From Ichthyophonus hoferi (Eukaryota > Opisthokonta > Ichthyosporea > Ichthyophonida > Ichthyophonidae), in the NCBI GenBank assembly GCA_002751075.1, contig NAOQ01000282.1:10188-42151 (forward strand): a stretch of 31,964 nucleotides of DNA, written 5' to 3'. The notes beneath the pieces are model-generated. The model did not search any database and was not told the origin of the DNA. It saw only the letters and a list, made by a program, of their open reading frames with translations. A program made the position numbers and the translations under genes. This document shows, one piece after another, positions 1-10,817 of this stretch (position 1 is its first letter; every line of letters starts with the position of its first letter).

Positions 1-109
1 GTATATATGTATGTATGTATATATGTATGTATGTATATATGTATGTATGTATGTATGTGTGTATGTATGTATATATGTATGCATGTATGTATATATGCAT
101 GTATGTATG

Positions 110-148
<39 letters not shown>

Positions 149-156
149 ATATGTTT
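1..156. repeat. TGTA/TATA microsatellite
   Basis: An almost uninterrupted run of GTAT/TATG tetramers passes into a pure (TA)n stretch at about 114-144. The long frame across it is a repeat artefact (alternating Tyr, Met, Val, Cys). Confidence 0.95.
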
Positions 157-675
157 AGATACAGCATTTTTTGAAATGTATTTATTACTCAACTATCTAT
201 TGTTGTAAATTTTTAATACTGTTATTTATTTTCTTATTGGGCCGTGTATTTTATACATATACTTTTCCTATCCATAGAAATATTTTGATAATACTTTGCA
301 TTATATCATACACTTTTATTAATTTTATTTATACTATTTTGTTGGCTAATGAAATTCGTCTCTTTCTCTTCTTAACGTTCTCTTGAAAATTATAGGTTTG
401 TTAATTCTACTTATAATATTTAATATATAATTTTAATTTTAAATAACCAATGCTATTTGTCCTCGCTCATTACGTATCTCTATTTTATAGATATAATGGG
501 TGATTTCTTAATTAAACCAATTAATTAAACTAATTAATTAAGCTTTTCTTTCTTGTTCCTAATATCCCCTGCAAGATATGCCATGATAAGCTATATATCA
601 TTTTAATTTTAATCAGCCACTCAAATAGCCTTTCTTGCTGTCTTTATACGTTCTTTTTTTCCCTTCCTCTCTTAT

Positions 676-707
<32 letters not shown>

Positions 708-894
708 CTACTTGCATATCCAGTACTATTAAAAACCAATGCTTACTTTTTGATGTGACTAGTGCTTATTTTTTTATGTTGTATTATAATTCACAAGAAG
801 CTTGTGCCCCTTCTCTTCCTTACTGCATTCCACACGCTGACCCTGAAATAATAATTAATTAACTAATTAATTAATTAATTGATGTGCCACACAG
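157..894. other. Non-coding AT-rich stretch, probably intron of the PHO81-like gene
   Basis: This holds short AT runs (about 680-706) and a TTAA-type repeat (about 852-880), ending in the acceptor ACAG at 891-894. No convincing upstream exon of the PHO81-like gene was found. A short Cys/Pro-containing frame near 780-860 was considered but has no clear splice partner. Confidence 0.6.
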
Positions 895-3800
895 ACCAGC
901 ACCTAGTGATGTTACCTATTGAGGACCCCCTAGAATCCTACTCCTTATATGGGGACACTCTAGAGGACTTCACGCTACAGTTTGATATTCTTCCTTCCTA
1001 TGGCTCACGAAATTCCGAGTTAATTGCACGTGCCATTGTACTGCCTAGTGACCTGGCTGATTTGAAAGGTGTGTAGTGAAATTTGAGGGAGGGGGGTCTT
1101 TGGTTATAGGGGGATCCATCACATGCATTGTATGCATCCTTTTTTAGTACTTATATATATATATATATATATAGGTTGGAAGGCCGTCCCTTCACGAGTG
1201 TGTAATTTCAGGTGCGTGTGGAATACCATAGCATAAGATATGATAAGATCTGATAGTATAGCATGGCATAGTATAGTATAGTATAGTATAGTATAGTATA
1301 TTTTTATATGACGTATGTTATATTATAATGTGATAGGATGGAAGGTAAAAAAAGATTTTGTGTTTTAATATATTATATTATGTTATACTATATTATTATA
1401 TATTATTATATAATAAAGTATAATAGGAGACAGCGATTGGATAGTATGTTATGTTGTAGTATAGTATAATATAACAATACAAAACATTATAATCACATCA
1501 TCTAGCTACATATATACATGCATACACACAATGACAATTTTTTCTCTAACTCGTTTTATATTACTCCTTTCCCCTTTCTATTGGTTTATATTTTTATTTA
1601 AACTTTCAATTTTAAACTTTTCCCAGGTGTGATAACCTGTCCTATTATAGACAAGCACCTCAATGCAATTGGTCGGTTCACCTTCTCCTATACCTTGATA
1701 AAATCTCTTGTACAGACCCCATCCACTGATGCCAAAATTTATTGGAAGGCCACTAAGGTATGAGTGATCTAATAGATGATTGGGTTGTTGGAAGATTGGG
1801 TATAACAGAATAGAGGATAATTGGATAGTATTTAATTGAATAGAATAATATAGGATAGCATATAATTGGATAGGAAACTGTGGGATAGAATTCAATTGGA
1901 TAAGATAATATAGGATAGAATGAGGAGTCAGAAACAATGCTGGAATATGAGAAAAAATGGTAGGGAATGGATCGTTTTGGTTGGTTAAGAGATTATAGAG
2001 GTGAGAATACTCGAATATGACTGGCTATAGATGAAATGAATTGCTGTGAAAATTGGGATTGACTATAGTAATATATCCATATATGGATGTAGATATATAT
2101 CTGCACATTTTAGGAATATCTAGGAATATCTAGGAATATCTAGGAATATCTATCGATATATATCTCTATCCCCCCCTCTCCCTCTCAATCCATGTCTATT
2201 TACAACTTATCCTGCATGCATCCGCTCTGAATTGCAGCTATTGGATAAAAGTGAAGTGCCCAAATCATTGGCTCTACACACCACCACTGCACTAGTCGTC
2301 CAAGAGACCTCATTGGATACCCATTATGTCCGCTTTGCAGTGCAGGTATTTGTATGGCTCAAAATCACTCTATTTTTCTTGGGCTTTTTTTTTATCCATT
2401 TATAAACTATATATAATATAATTATATTGGTTCTTATAAGATATGGTATAATAATAGATTTGTGGTTTATAATGTTATATTATAATGGTGATATAGTATA
2501 ATATAGTATTATATTGTATAGTATATAGTATTATATTGTATAGTATATAGTATTATATTGTATAGTATATAGTATTATATTGTATAGTATATTGTACTAT
2601 ATTGTATAGTATATTGTATTATATTGTATTATATTATATTATATTATATTATACGGTATAATGTAGTATAGTATAGTGTAGTATTGTATTGTATGATGTA
2701 GTGCAGCATGGCATGGTATAGTAGGTTTTGGTATATTGTATTGTTTCATATTAAGCTATATTATATTGTATTATATTATATTCTATTAGAATTATATTTT
2801 AATATACAGTAAAAGGCATTCCTATAGGCAGATTAAATGCATTGTATTCCTATAATAGCATCCAACCAAATCTAACTAAAAAAATTATTTACACAAACTT
2901 AACATCTTATCTTAATTGGGCCTAGGTCACGCGAGATGGAGTACCAGTTATTTACAACCAACCAAATGTCTCTGTGGATATAGGATCTGGGTTACCGCCA
3001 CTAGTTCTTCCCATCCATACTCTAACTGCCAATCAATTCAAAGCTCTCACTATCCCATTGGTTTCCACGACGCAGCACTATCCCTTATTGGTGGACGCAC
3101 TTAGGGTAGATATTAATGTTATATTTTATTATTTTCTGTAGGCCATTTGCTTTATTTTATTATATATCTATATTATCTTTCGAGCTCTGTATATATAAAT
3201 ATATTAGTTTATTTAATTAGTTGTCTTTTTTATGAATGGTCGTATATACTATACTGTATATCTATCTATCTATATATCTATATATCTATCTATCTATTTA
3301 TTTATCTATTTATGGTGTCATTCATATATACATATCAACCACATTTGTCTAACGTTGCAAATATTTTCTTTTAAGGGTTGGAATGATGTAGCGATGTATG
3401 TTCAATGCTATACTTACTGCAAACCCCCCAGAATATACCACTGGAGATTGGCTTCCAGGTTCAGATTGACATTAAAGAAGACGTCACATTGGCCTACACA
3501 CTCAATGACATCATTGATATAGTGCTGGGTTCCATATATAGTCATGCCCAGTGTCGTCCTGTCATATTGTCGTCATCAAACCCTGATGTCTGTCTATATT
3601 TGGAGCTCAAGCAATCTAATTATCCAGTGTTTTTTAATACCACTGCTGGTATGTGTGTTTGTGTGAGGAAGTGGGAAAGAGATAATATAATATTGTATAA
3701 TATAGTATAGTATAATATAGTATATAATGTAGTATAATATAGTATAGTGTAGTATAGTATAGTATAGTACACTACACTATGATATACTGACTGTGATATA

Positions 3801-6160
3801 ATACAATACAATATAATACAATATAATATAATATAATATAATATAGTACAGTATAGCATACTGCACTAAAATATGCTATAATATAATATAGCATAATATT
3901 ATATAAAATTCAATTCTATTCTGTCATTCCATCAACAAACAAGATAGTAATAGGGTAATATGACATATGCACTGACTTTTGTATGGTTGGTTGTGTTGGG
4001 GATGGACATGTAGATTCAGCTGATTCCAGATCTAATTCAATCCAACGCGCTATTCGTTTTGCTAAAAGTAACTTTCTATTGGGTATGTATCGCATTATCC
4101 TTTAGTCTTATTCATTTCGGTCTAACGTTTTTTTCTATTAGCTCCAGTGCTATTTTAAAAATATTAAAAGACCTTTTTTTATTGTGTTCTGTGTGAAATT
4201 ATTTATTGATGGTGCGTTCTGTTCCAATCATAATTTACAGTCAGATTATTGATGCTATTGTTTTCTTATTCGTGGTGTGTGGTGCAAAGGCATTAAATTA
4301 TTGGGTATGATGTTCCCAGCTAACTTTATAATTGGGGCTGTATGTGATTGTATATGGACTACACATAACATTATCATATGATAATACATTCTATCCTATC
4401 TTATTCTATTCTATCCTATCATGTACAGGTATTGAAGTTCATGCATGGATCATACAGGATGCACCAATCCTAAGTGAAGTAATTAAAAAGTCCGGGCTAT
4501 TGTTATTTACTGAGCTTAGAAGCGACAAGTCTGATTCGTCATCTGCACAATTGGCTAGCAAAGTACGTAAAGTGATACATATTTATTATTAGCTAATTAA
4601 TATTTTTTTTTTTTTTTACTATTATTATTACTATTATTATTATTACTGTTATGATTATGATTATGATTATGATAACTATTATTATAAACAATAAAATGAA
4701 CTATAAAAATAAAGTATATTAAAAATATATAAAAACAACAACCTGTAATGGCGCTAAATAATACCTAATCAACAATGATTCTTTACGATTAATATATCAA
4801 CAAGAATGTAGTTTTTATAAAATTACAATGTTGTGAAACATGCATGATATGTGTTCTCCCTAGACTTGGTAGAATGGACGGAAAGAACACATCCTTAAAA
4901 TAAACTCCAACCCTGTGAATTTCTATACATTTCTATATATTTATTTCTTGTGCCCTATTACATGGTATACTGTACTGTCTATAGCTCTAATTGTTATTTT
5001 ATACACCTTATTCTACTATCTTTCCTGTTTATACCCTATCATATCTATTGGTATTCTCCCTGTTTCCAATTCTAGGTTGACGGTCTGGTCTTGGATGGGG
5101 TAGTGTACGTCGGCCAGAAATATAATAGTATAGACCATGTATATCAGTCATATGCACATACCTTGAACGCACACCAAAGAAGCGGGTTAATCCAATCAAA
5201 TGTGTTATCCGATCCTCCTAAAATTGGAATACCGAGTCACTCAACTCAATCACCAATCAAATATCCCGGGGCAGGGGAAAAAAGTCAAGTAAGTTTTTGT
5301 TTCATTGACCTACGTTAAAATAATTTAGAGAAATGATTATGTTACAAGATTAACGCGAATAGATACATAGTATACTAGAGTATAATATAATATAATATAA
5401 TGTAATATAATATAATATAATGTAATATAATATAATATAATCACATGATATAACATTATAAAGATTGAAATAAAAATTGTGCAATGATATAATGCAATGG
5501 AAATGTACTTCTAAACATAATTATGCAATGAATTTCATTCTTTTTTTTGTGGGGGAAGTTGAAATTTTAATGGGGTCCAGTGTTTATATACTTGCACAAC
5601 CTACTGTTACTATTGCCATAACAAATATATCAATGGAATGCTAAAAAAAAATTAAAAAAAAACATTAACCAGTTTCCTTATTTGGGTAGCATTTACTTAT
5701 AATATTCATTATTAAATTATGCTTAAAAAAGGCATGAATCGAATTGACAATTATATTATATATCTTGTTATTGGTTTTTGTGTATATCATGTTGATTGAA
5801 TAGAACTCAACATCTCCTTTTGTATTTGCCATATATATACAAAATATTCAGGCAGTCCGCATATATATATATATGCTTTTTCTTTCTTTCTTTCTTTCTC
5901 TCTTTCTCCTTCTCTCTCCCGCCCACATTGTACCATGATCCTACTCTTACACATTACCGTCCTATCCATGACAGTCTGTGGACGCAATACCAAACCAACC
6001 ACCAAAAACCAATATTACTAATCTCCCTGGGAGCCAACCAGATCAATCCATGACCGAAGCTTTAATCACCGATCTTACATTATCAACAGAAAACAAGCTG
6101 GCTGATAACAACTCAACTGCCAATGTGAGCAGCACAATCTTTGCATTCTTGACCAGTTAG
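895..6160 (+). CDS. PHO81: PHO81/NUC-2-like phosphate-signalling protein, C-terminal part (5' end outside window)
   Basis: Nine exons join in one frame: 895-1068, 1627-1757, 2238-2345, 2926-3105, 3432-3648, 4014-4082, 4429-4562, 5076-5288, 5975-6160. They give 469 codons plus TAG, with consistent splice phases and GT..AG ends (donors GTGTGT, GTATGA, GTATGT, GTACGT, GTAAGT). The first exon (FTLQFDILPSYGSR) matches the beta-rich region before the GDPD domain of fungal Pho81/NUC-2. Next come YVRFAVQVTRDGVPVIYNQ, the PIHTLTANQF strand, SSSNPDVCLYLELKQSNYPV, then GLLLFTELRS and VDGLVLDGVVYVG, which is the order of the GDPD barrel in the GDE1/Pho81 family. Known for the family: SPX-ankyrin-GDPD proteins; Pho81 inhibits the Pho80-Pho85 CDK when phosphate is scarce. 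The acidic and His residues of active GDPDs are replaced here (E-x-D by R-x-A; HD by NQ), which favours the regulatory Pho81 type over catalytic Gde1. The SPX and ankyrin parts must lie before position 895 or outside the window. The last exon is low-complexity and Asn/Ser/Thr-rich. Confidence 0.85.
1266..1300. repeat. TATAG pentamer microsatellite in an intron
   Basis: Tandem GTATA units. Similar pentamer tracts recur in other introns of this gene and of DPH1 (about 3680-3890, 5378-5446, 18300-18365), so this repeat type is typical of introns here. Confidence 0.85.
2111..2150. repeat. 10-bp tandem repeat, four copies
   Basis: The unit TAGGAATATC is repeated four times without change inside the intron between the exons ending at 1757 and starting at 2238. 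Confidence 0.95.
2503..2630. repeat. 22-bp intronic minisatellite, about six copies
   Basis: Phased 22-base units run through 2521-2542, 2543-2564, 2565-2586, 2587-2608 and 2609-2628, with a partial unit before. The core is TAGTATTATATTGTATAG. The first three full units are identical; the last two carry small changes. It lies in the intron before the exon at 2926. Confidence 0.9.
4596..4690. repeat. Poly-T and ATT/ATG triplet microsatellite in an intron
   Basis: A run of T is followed by ATT, ACT and ATG triplets just after the exon ending at 4562. Confidence 0.85.
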
Positions 6161-6300
6161 AAGTTAGATTGTGAAACCTTCATCTTTATTTCCTTCTGAA
6201 AGATGGGCCTATTGTGATTGGACAATCAGGCATCAATTTACGTTTTGTTTTTTGGTTTTTGGTTCAATGTTTATTCTAGTGGCAATAATAACAATAATGT

Positions 6301-6306
6301 AATAAA
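6301..6306 (+). terminator. Candidate polyadenylation signal for the PHO81-like gene
   Basis: AATAAA lies about 140 bases after the TAG at 6158-6160, in an AT-rich 3' region. It is a perfect match to the canonical signal, but such hexamers are common in DNA this AT-rich, so position is the main support. Confidence 0.4.
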
Positions 6307-6375
6307 TAAACAATCTATGTATGTATTCTGGTATCTTTATTGTATTTTTTTTTTAACTTGGATTGATAATTTTTG

Positions 6376-6491
6376 GAAATCTTTGTTGTTGTTATCTTTG
6401 CTATTATTATTAGCATTATTACTATTATTGTTGTTATTATTGTTATTTTTATTATTTCTACCATTATTGTTATTTTTATTTTTATTATTGC

Positions 6492-6525
<34 letters not shown>

Positions 6526-6535
6526 GTTTGTTGAT
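6376..6535. repeat. ATT/GTT triplet microsatellite
   Basis: A long tract of ATT triplets with interspersed GTT and ACC gives artefact frames of poly-Leu on one strand and poly-Ile on the other. It separates the last PHO81-like exon from the open frame at 6542. Confidence 0.95.
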
Positions 6536-6541
6536 ACATAG

Positions 6542-6739
6542 TGTGCAAGTACTTACATTTGTGAATTGGTTGAGGAGTCATTCGGATATGGAAACAGTAG
6601 TATAATCTTCAATCTTATCGCGATAGGATCAGATATTCCTAGTGGATCTCTGTTATTTTTCATGAATTGTGGTAAAATATTGTACTGTAAACCGAATGGC
6701 GAATTAGCTAATATATTGTATGTATTATTAGCAATTTAA
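6542..6739 (+). CDS. Possible alternative 3' exon of the PHO81-like gene, or an unrelated ORF
   Basis: An open stretch of 65 codons plus TAA begins directly after a TAG acceptor (6540-6541) and has no ATG near its start. It reads coherently (for example ICELVEESFGYGNSSIIF, then SGSLLFFMNCGKILYC). A GTGAGC donor-like site lies inside the last PHO81-like exon, about 35 bases before the stop, after an AAT codon. Splicing from there would enter this frame in phase. A GTATGT donor-like site at 6718-6723 could also end the exon early. Against this, 6161-6541 contains a polyadenylation-type AATAAA and no product family is recognised. I regard the stop at 6160 as the default. Confidence 0.25.
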   Translation, partial: CASTYICELVEESFGYGNSSIIFNLIAIGSDIPSGSLLFFMNCGKILYCKPNGELANILYVLLAI

Positions 6740-6896
6740 CTATTACATTAAAATAGGTGTGTTCTAAGGGCCAAAAATTTTAAAACCATTTTAAAAGGAG
6801 GAAGTAGTTGGATAAAATCATAATATAAGTGCGTTAGTACTTTAATGTGCTTGGTGCAAGTGAGTTGTGTATAGAGAAAACCGGGCTGAGTTGAAG

Positions 6897-7013
6897 AAAT
6901 TCCATAGCCAATTTATGGTAGGCTTTATTTAGGTTATTGAACACAATACGGGTGTAAACCCAAAAATAATCCCCGCTGTAAAACGAAATATTAAGAAAAA
7001 CAAAAGTCAATAA
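6897..7013. repeat. R repeat, copy 1
   Basis: This aligns with 8041-8173 as a diverged direct repeat. Shared pieces are ATTTAGGTTA, CGGGTGT followed by AACC, the CCCCGCT run and the AAGAAA/ACAAA-rich end. Several small indels separate the copies. The family is not recognised. Confidence 0.65.
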
Positions 7014-7220
7014 TAAAGGCACTAGCCAGCCACTCACAAAGATGTGACCCCCGGTACGCCCGAGTATATGCTTCAACCTCGCATGCCTGTATGCATGTAC
7101 ACTACCGTTATAGGTAAATACCAAATACAAATACATTAGTGGCACGGAATTTTGCATTCATTTAATATTTGTCAAGCAAATCATCGTATATATTTATATA
7201 TATATAGTCCTATTATACAA

Positions 7221-7300
7221 CACTCAATTGGCAATCTCGAAGTCTGTGGACAAGTCGCTAGAACTACCACAGATTGCTATATTAATATTATTGTTAATAT
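7221..7300 (+). pseudogene. Fragment related to the exon at 31127-31528
   Basis: About 75 bases match the 3' part of the minus-strand exon at the right end of the window, including CTAGAACTACCACAGATTGC without change. Translated, IGNLEVCGQVARTTTDCY here corresponds to IGGPEACGKATRTTTDCY there. Similarity stops around 7221 and soon after 7280. No flanking exon was found, so it looks like a displaced gene fragment or one exon of a diverged paralogue. Confidence 0.5.
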
Positions 7301-8040
7301 TATTATTTGTTGGAACCCAAGCGTTCAATTTGCTTTTTTGTTACGGCTTATTCCTTTATGTTGTTTCCGAAGTATTCCATGCCTGTCCTGGTTAATACAT
7401 CCTACCCCACATTAACTACGCTACGGGTCGTATGAACTTAGCAAAACCATTCGTAGATCACAAAAGTTCTAGTAAGCCCCGCAACGATAGACCCATTATT
7501 AGTGGATGACACATCCTTATAATAGATATATTCGGTCAGTTCCATAGAATACGAGACACTAAATGAAATAATTAGCTATACAGTCAATCGCGTTAAAATA
7601 CAATAGCATTAGATCATCATGGACATGGATAAGATTAAGATAATTTTAGTGGCTCTGAGGTCTTCTGTGAACTGCACTTCTTACGACCAATCCCATTAAC
7701 ATTGATGAACCGATCTATTGAGTCTCGTGATCAACAAGTGTTGCAGAAAGGAAAAGAGACCGAAACAACCAATAATAAAGGCCGGACTAAATATAGGCTC
7801 TATACATGCTCTGTACTATTTTTGTATAGTATTTATGTTTTTAAATTATTTCCAAGAGACTGTATACATTTCCTTTCCCTTTTTTATATTTTACGGCGTT
7901 AAAACTCTAAATGCATTATACAAAGGTACAGCAACTTTGAAACTGTTACCGAATAAACAAACACGTAGTTTAAATTGATTTGTCGATATAATTGGCAAGC
8001 ATTCAAATAAGGACGAGATAGTGTAATATTATTAGCATAA

Positions 8041-8173
8041 GAATTCTAGTGCCAATAAGAGTATTCATGATTGGCCCCATTTAGGTTAATTGAATATATG
8101 CGGGTGTCAACCAAAATTAATACCCCCCGCTAAACTGAGATTAAGTATAAAAGAAACACAAACAACTATTAAT
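8041..8173. repeat. R repeat, copy 2
   Basis: This is the direct, diverged copy of 6897-7013. It ends about 65 bases before the ATG of the small ORF at 8238, so it could hold that ORF's promoter if the ORF is real. Confidence 0.65.
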
Positions 8174-8237
8174 TAACACCGTCTTCAGTTGTCAATATTT
8201 ACTGTTCAATTTATGTGCTTTATGCTATTCTCATATT

Positions 8238-8633
8238 ATGTCTAACGTTTCCAAAGAAGTTGAAGGAGATCATCAGTATGCTTTACTAGGCGAGTCTGAT
8301 GTTGATTCCCCTGATAATAATAATGTCATAACTATAGACATGCTGCCACACTTAAACAGGGGTTATTATATAGGCAATACATCACCAAGTAAGAAGCTTT
8401 CAACTTCTATAGCCATTGATCAACCGACGGAGATTCAAGAGCAGCTAACTACAGCTTTAGCCTACCCTTTTGCTAACGATGACAGCCTGATAGAACACCA
8501 TACAGCAAAAACTGGACATAATTTACTTATTATTATTATTATTATTATTGCTATTATTATTACTATTATTATAAAACTATTAATTTTAATTGTATCTTAT
8601 AACAGCTATGTGTACCCAGCCACTATAGCCTAG
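8238..8633 (+). CDS. Hypothetical small ORF with an Ile-rich tail encoded by an ATT repeat
   Basis: This 131-codon frame starts at an ATG. The first 95 or so codons are mixed in composition and hydrophilic (for example SKEVEGDHQYALLGESDVDS), unlike the surrounding AT-rich noise. The frame then runs through an (ATT)n tract, giving an Ile-rich stretch from residue 98 on that would look like a transmembrane segment but may simply be a microsatellite inside a terminal exon or 3' UTR. A donor-like GTAAGA follows the CCA codon at residue 51, so it might be the first exon of a spliced gene. No family is recognised. Confidence 0.3.
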   Translation: MSNVSKEVEGDHQYALLGESDVDSPDNNNVITIDMLPHLNRGYYIGNTSPSKKLSTSIAIDQPTEIQEQLTTALAYPFANDDSLIEHHTAKTGHNLLIIIIIIIAIIITIIIKLLILIVSYNSYVYPATIA

Positions 8634-10817
8634 TTGTACGCAGAACAACCACATATTTAGCCATGCAAAGCATATATTGCACTAACTATTTTCCCGGGCT
8701 ACATATGTATTACTAAATGCCAATAGTATTAAATTATTATAGTTATATAAAGAAATACCCAAATTAAATAAATATTCCTGTTCTAACAGGAAGTATTAAA
8801 TTCAATTAGAATTTCTCAATTGCCTAATTGGGTTATCCTTCCATGATATTTTTTGAATTTTTTATTTTTTGGTAACAAACAAGAGCCGTATCGTATATTC
8901 TTATAAATATAGGATTAAAACAACATAGCGCCTTTATTTTAAGCCAAGACCCTGACAATGACGTACATTAAGTGGAAGTGTACGCAAAACTAGAAGCCTC
9001 CTCTCAATCACACTGTGATTAATTTATACCGTTCTAAACAAATGATGCGGTGAGACCGAATTCGGAACTAACTGATTGCCTAATATAGGAATTACTCTAT
9101 TATCGTATATGCTAGCTAAATAATAGTTAATATTAATTTCATCATAATATAAATAATTCTTAAAGAATCATTGTACCGTATTAAGCATGCACCAATAGCA
9201 AGTGTCACAATCATTTAATATAATAATAGACTATGTAAATTTATTCAGTTTTTGTTTTTCATACTATACTATATAACACCTATACTATACTATACTATAC
9301 TAAAAACCCTGAGGTATATACATAAAAGAATATTGGAGAAATACATTTTAACTCTAGGAAATAATATTTTTAGATTACTATTTGTTTCGCACAAAATGAA
9401 AGTCTTTTTATCAAAAGATAATAACTCTCTTTATTATTACTATCAATTAGACATACGGGTCAGGTCAAAAAAAAAACATCGAAGACAAGAGCAGATTTGG
9501 GTAAGAGTTTAATATTGCACACCAGGTCCTTCCTATTTTTATGTCAAGTTGGTTAGGGCTAAATTTCTGTGAAAAATTTGCTACTCTGGTCATGTTTTGC
9601 ATTCTACGTCAACGGCTGCAATCCAATTTCCACACCAATAGCCATGGTTTGGTATTTAATACCAGCTTGTTGACTGTACCACATGTTCCTTCTGAGTGGA
9701 CGGTCTTGCAGCAGTATATGACCCCATACCAACTATATGTTTGCTACAGTTGTAATATCAACTAACAATTCATGTGATCTGCACTCTGAAATACAGTTAG
9801 CCTATTGAAATGCATTGGTGTCAGAATTAGAAAATCAAACATAAAAGGAAATACAAAGAAAATAAATAAACACTAAAATTAGAATTTTGTAGGTGAAATA
9901 AAAACAGATCCATGATAATTGGCTATGTTAGCGTTTGAGAGTAACTAATGATTAGAATCACTTGCCAGTTTACAATATGATTGCATAAAATTATAATGCA
10001 GGAAATGCGATTAAGATAAAAAATTTGTTTGGATCAACTTGATCGTATATGACGTCACAAATACTGCATAAGGTCAATGATTATGTCATAATGAAATATA
10101 TGAGCTACAATAATTATCAAAAATGGACTAAGATTCTCAAGTCTTGAATCCAGGGTGCGATCTACAATATTCTGACAATTGCAAGCAGAAACTAAAAGCC
10201 AAAAAAAAAAAAACGTTTCTTATTCAATTATCACTCCAGAGTTAAGATTACAAGTCCTGACACAGACAGTTACCTTTTATACTCCCTCAATGTAACATAA
10301 TGTTCGGAATAATAAGTAGAGACCGAAATGCTCCTGTAACTTGTTTTTGTTTAGGGAGAGAGGCTATGCCAAATTTATCAGAATCTTATGTTCTCCATAT
10401 TTGTGTGTGTTGGGGGCTGGTCGACCAGGGCCTTTATTAGCTATTGCAGCTTACAGTTATACTTGTCTATTTTCTAAGATGGCTCTTTAACCATTTATCT
10501 CATTGGCGTAACTACTTGTATAGTGTGTGTTGACAAATCAATCCAATGGGTTGAAGAATATTACGCAATTAAATCACTATGCAACTAAATCATAAACTAA
10601 TCTTGAGCCACAATCATTGATCTACATATTATTTGGGCTTCGATCGAACCTTCTTATTCATCTGTGGTTAGCGATCATGTAACATTACTATATGGCAATC
10701 AAACCTATCATTAAGTTAATTAATTAATTATAGTTATAGCTAGTTGTCCCATGCTGTATAGATATATGTATACATACAACTATATTCGACAGAGAATCCA
10801 TCCTTAACCATGTGTAG
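8634..10817. other. Intergenic stretch, no confirmed gene
   Basis: I see no recognisable gene. A 74-codon ATG-started frame at 9541-9765 is somewhat richer in G+C than its surroundings but resembles nothing known to me. A perfect CRE-type palindrome TGACGTCA lies at 10050-10057 with no gene start nearby. Otherwise it is AT-rich DNA with poly-A and ATTA runs. Confidence 0.5.

Larger units (their letters stand above)
6740..8237. other. Intergenic stretch with diverged repeats, no confirmed gene
   Basis: It contains one copy of the R repeat (about 6897-7013), the exon-like fragment at 7221-7300 and the second R copy (about 8041-8173). A 107-codon frame on the minus strand at 6834-7157 overlaps the R repeat and was not accepted as a gene. 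The rest shows no recognisable coding or RNA signal. Confidence 0.5.

Noticed and set aside
6218-6581. Poly-Leu and poly-Ile frames
   Set aside because: These are translations of an ATT/GTT microsatellite.
6834-7157. Minus-strand 107-codon frame as a gene
   Set aside because: Much of it lies in the R repeat, whose other copy is not open in this frame, and no family resemblance is seen.
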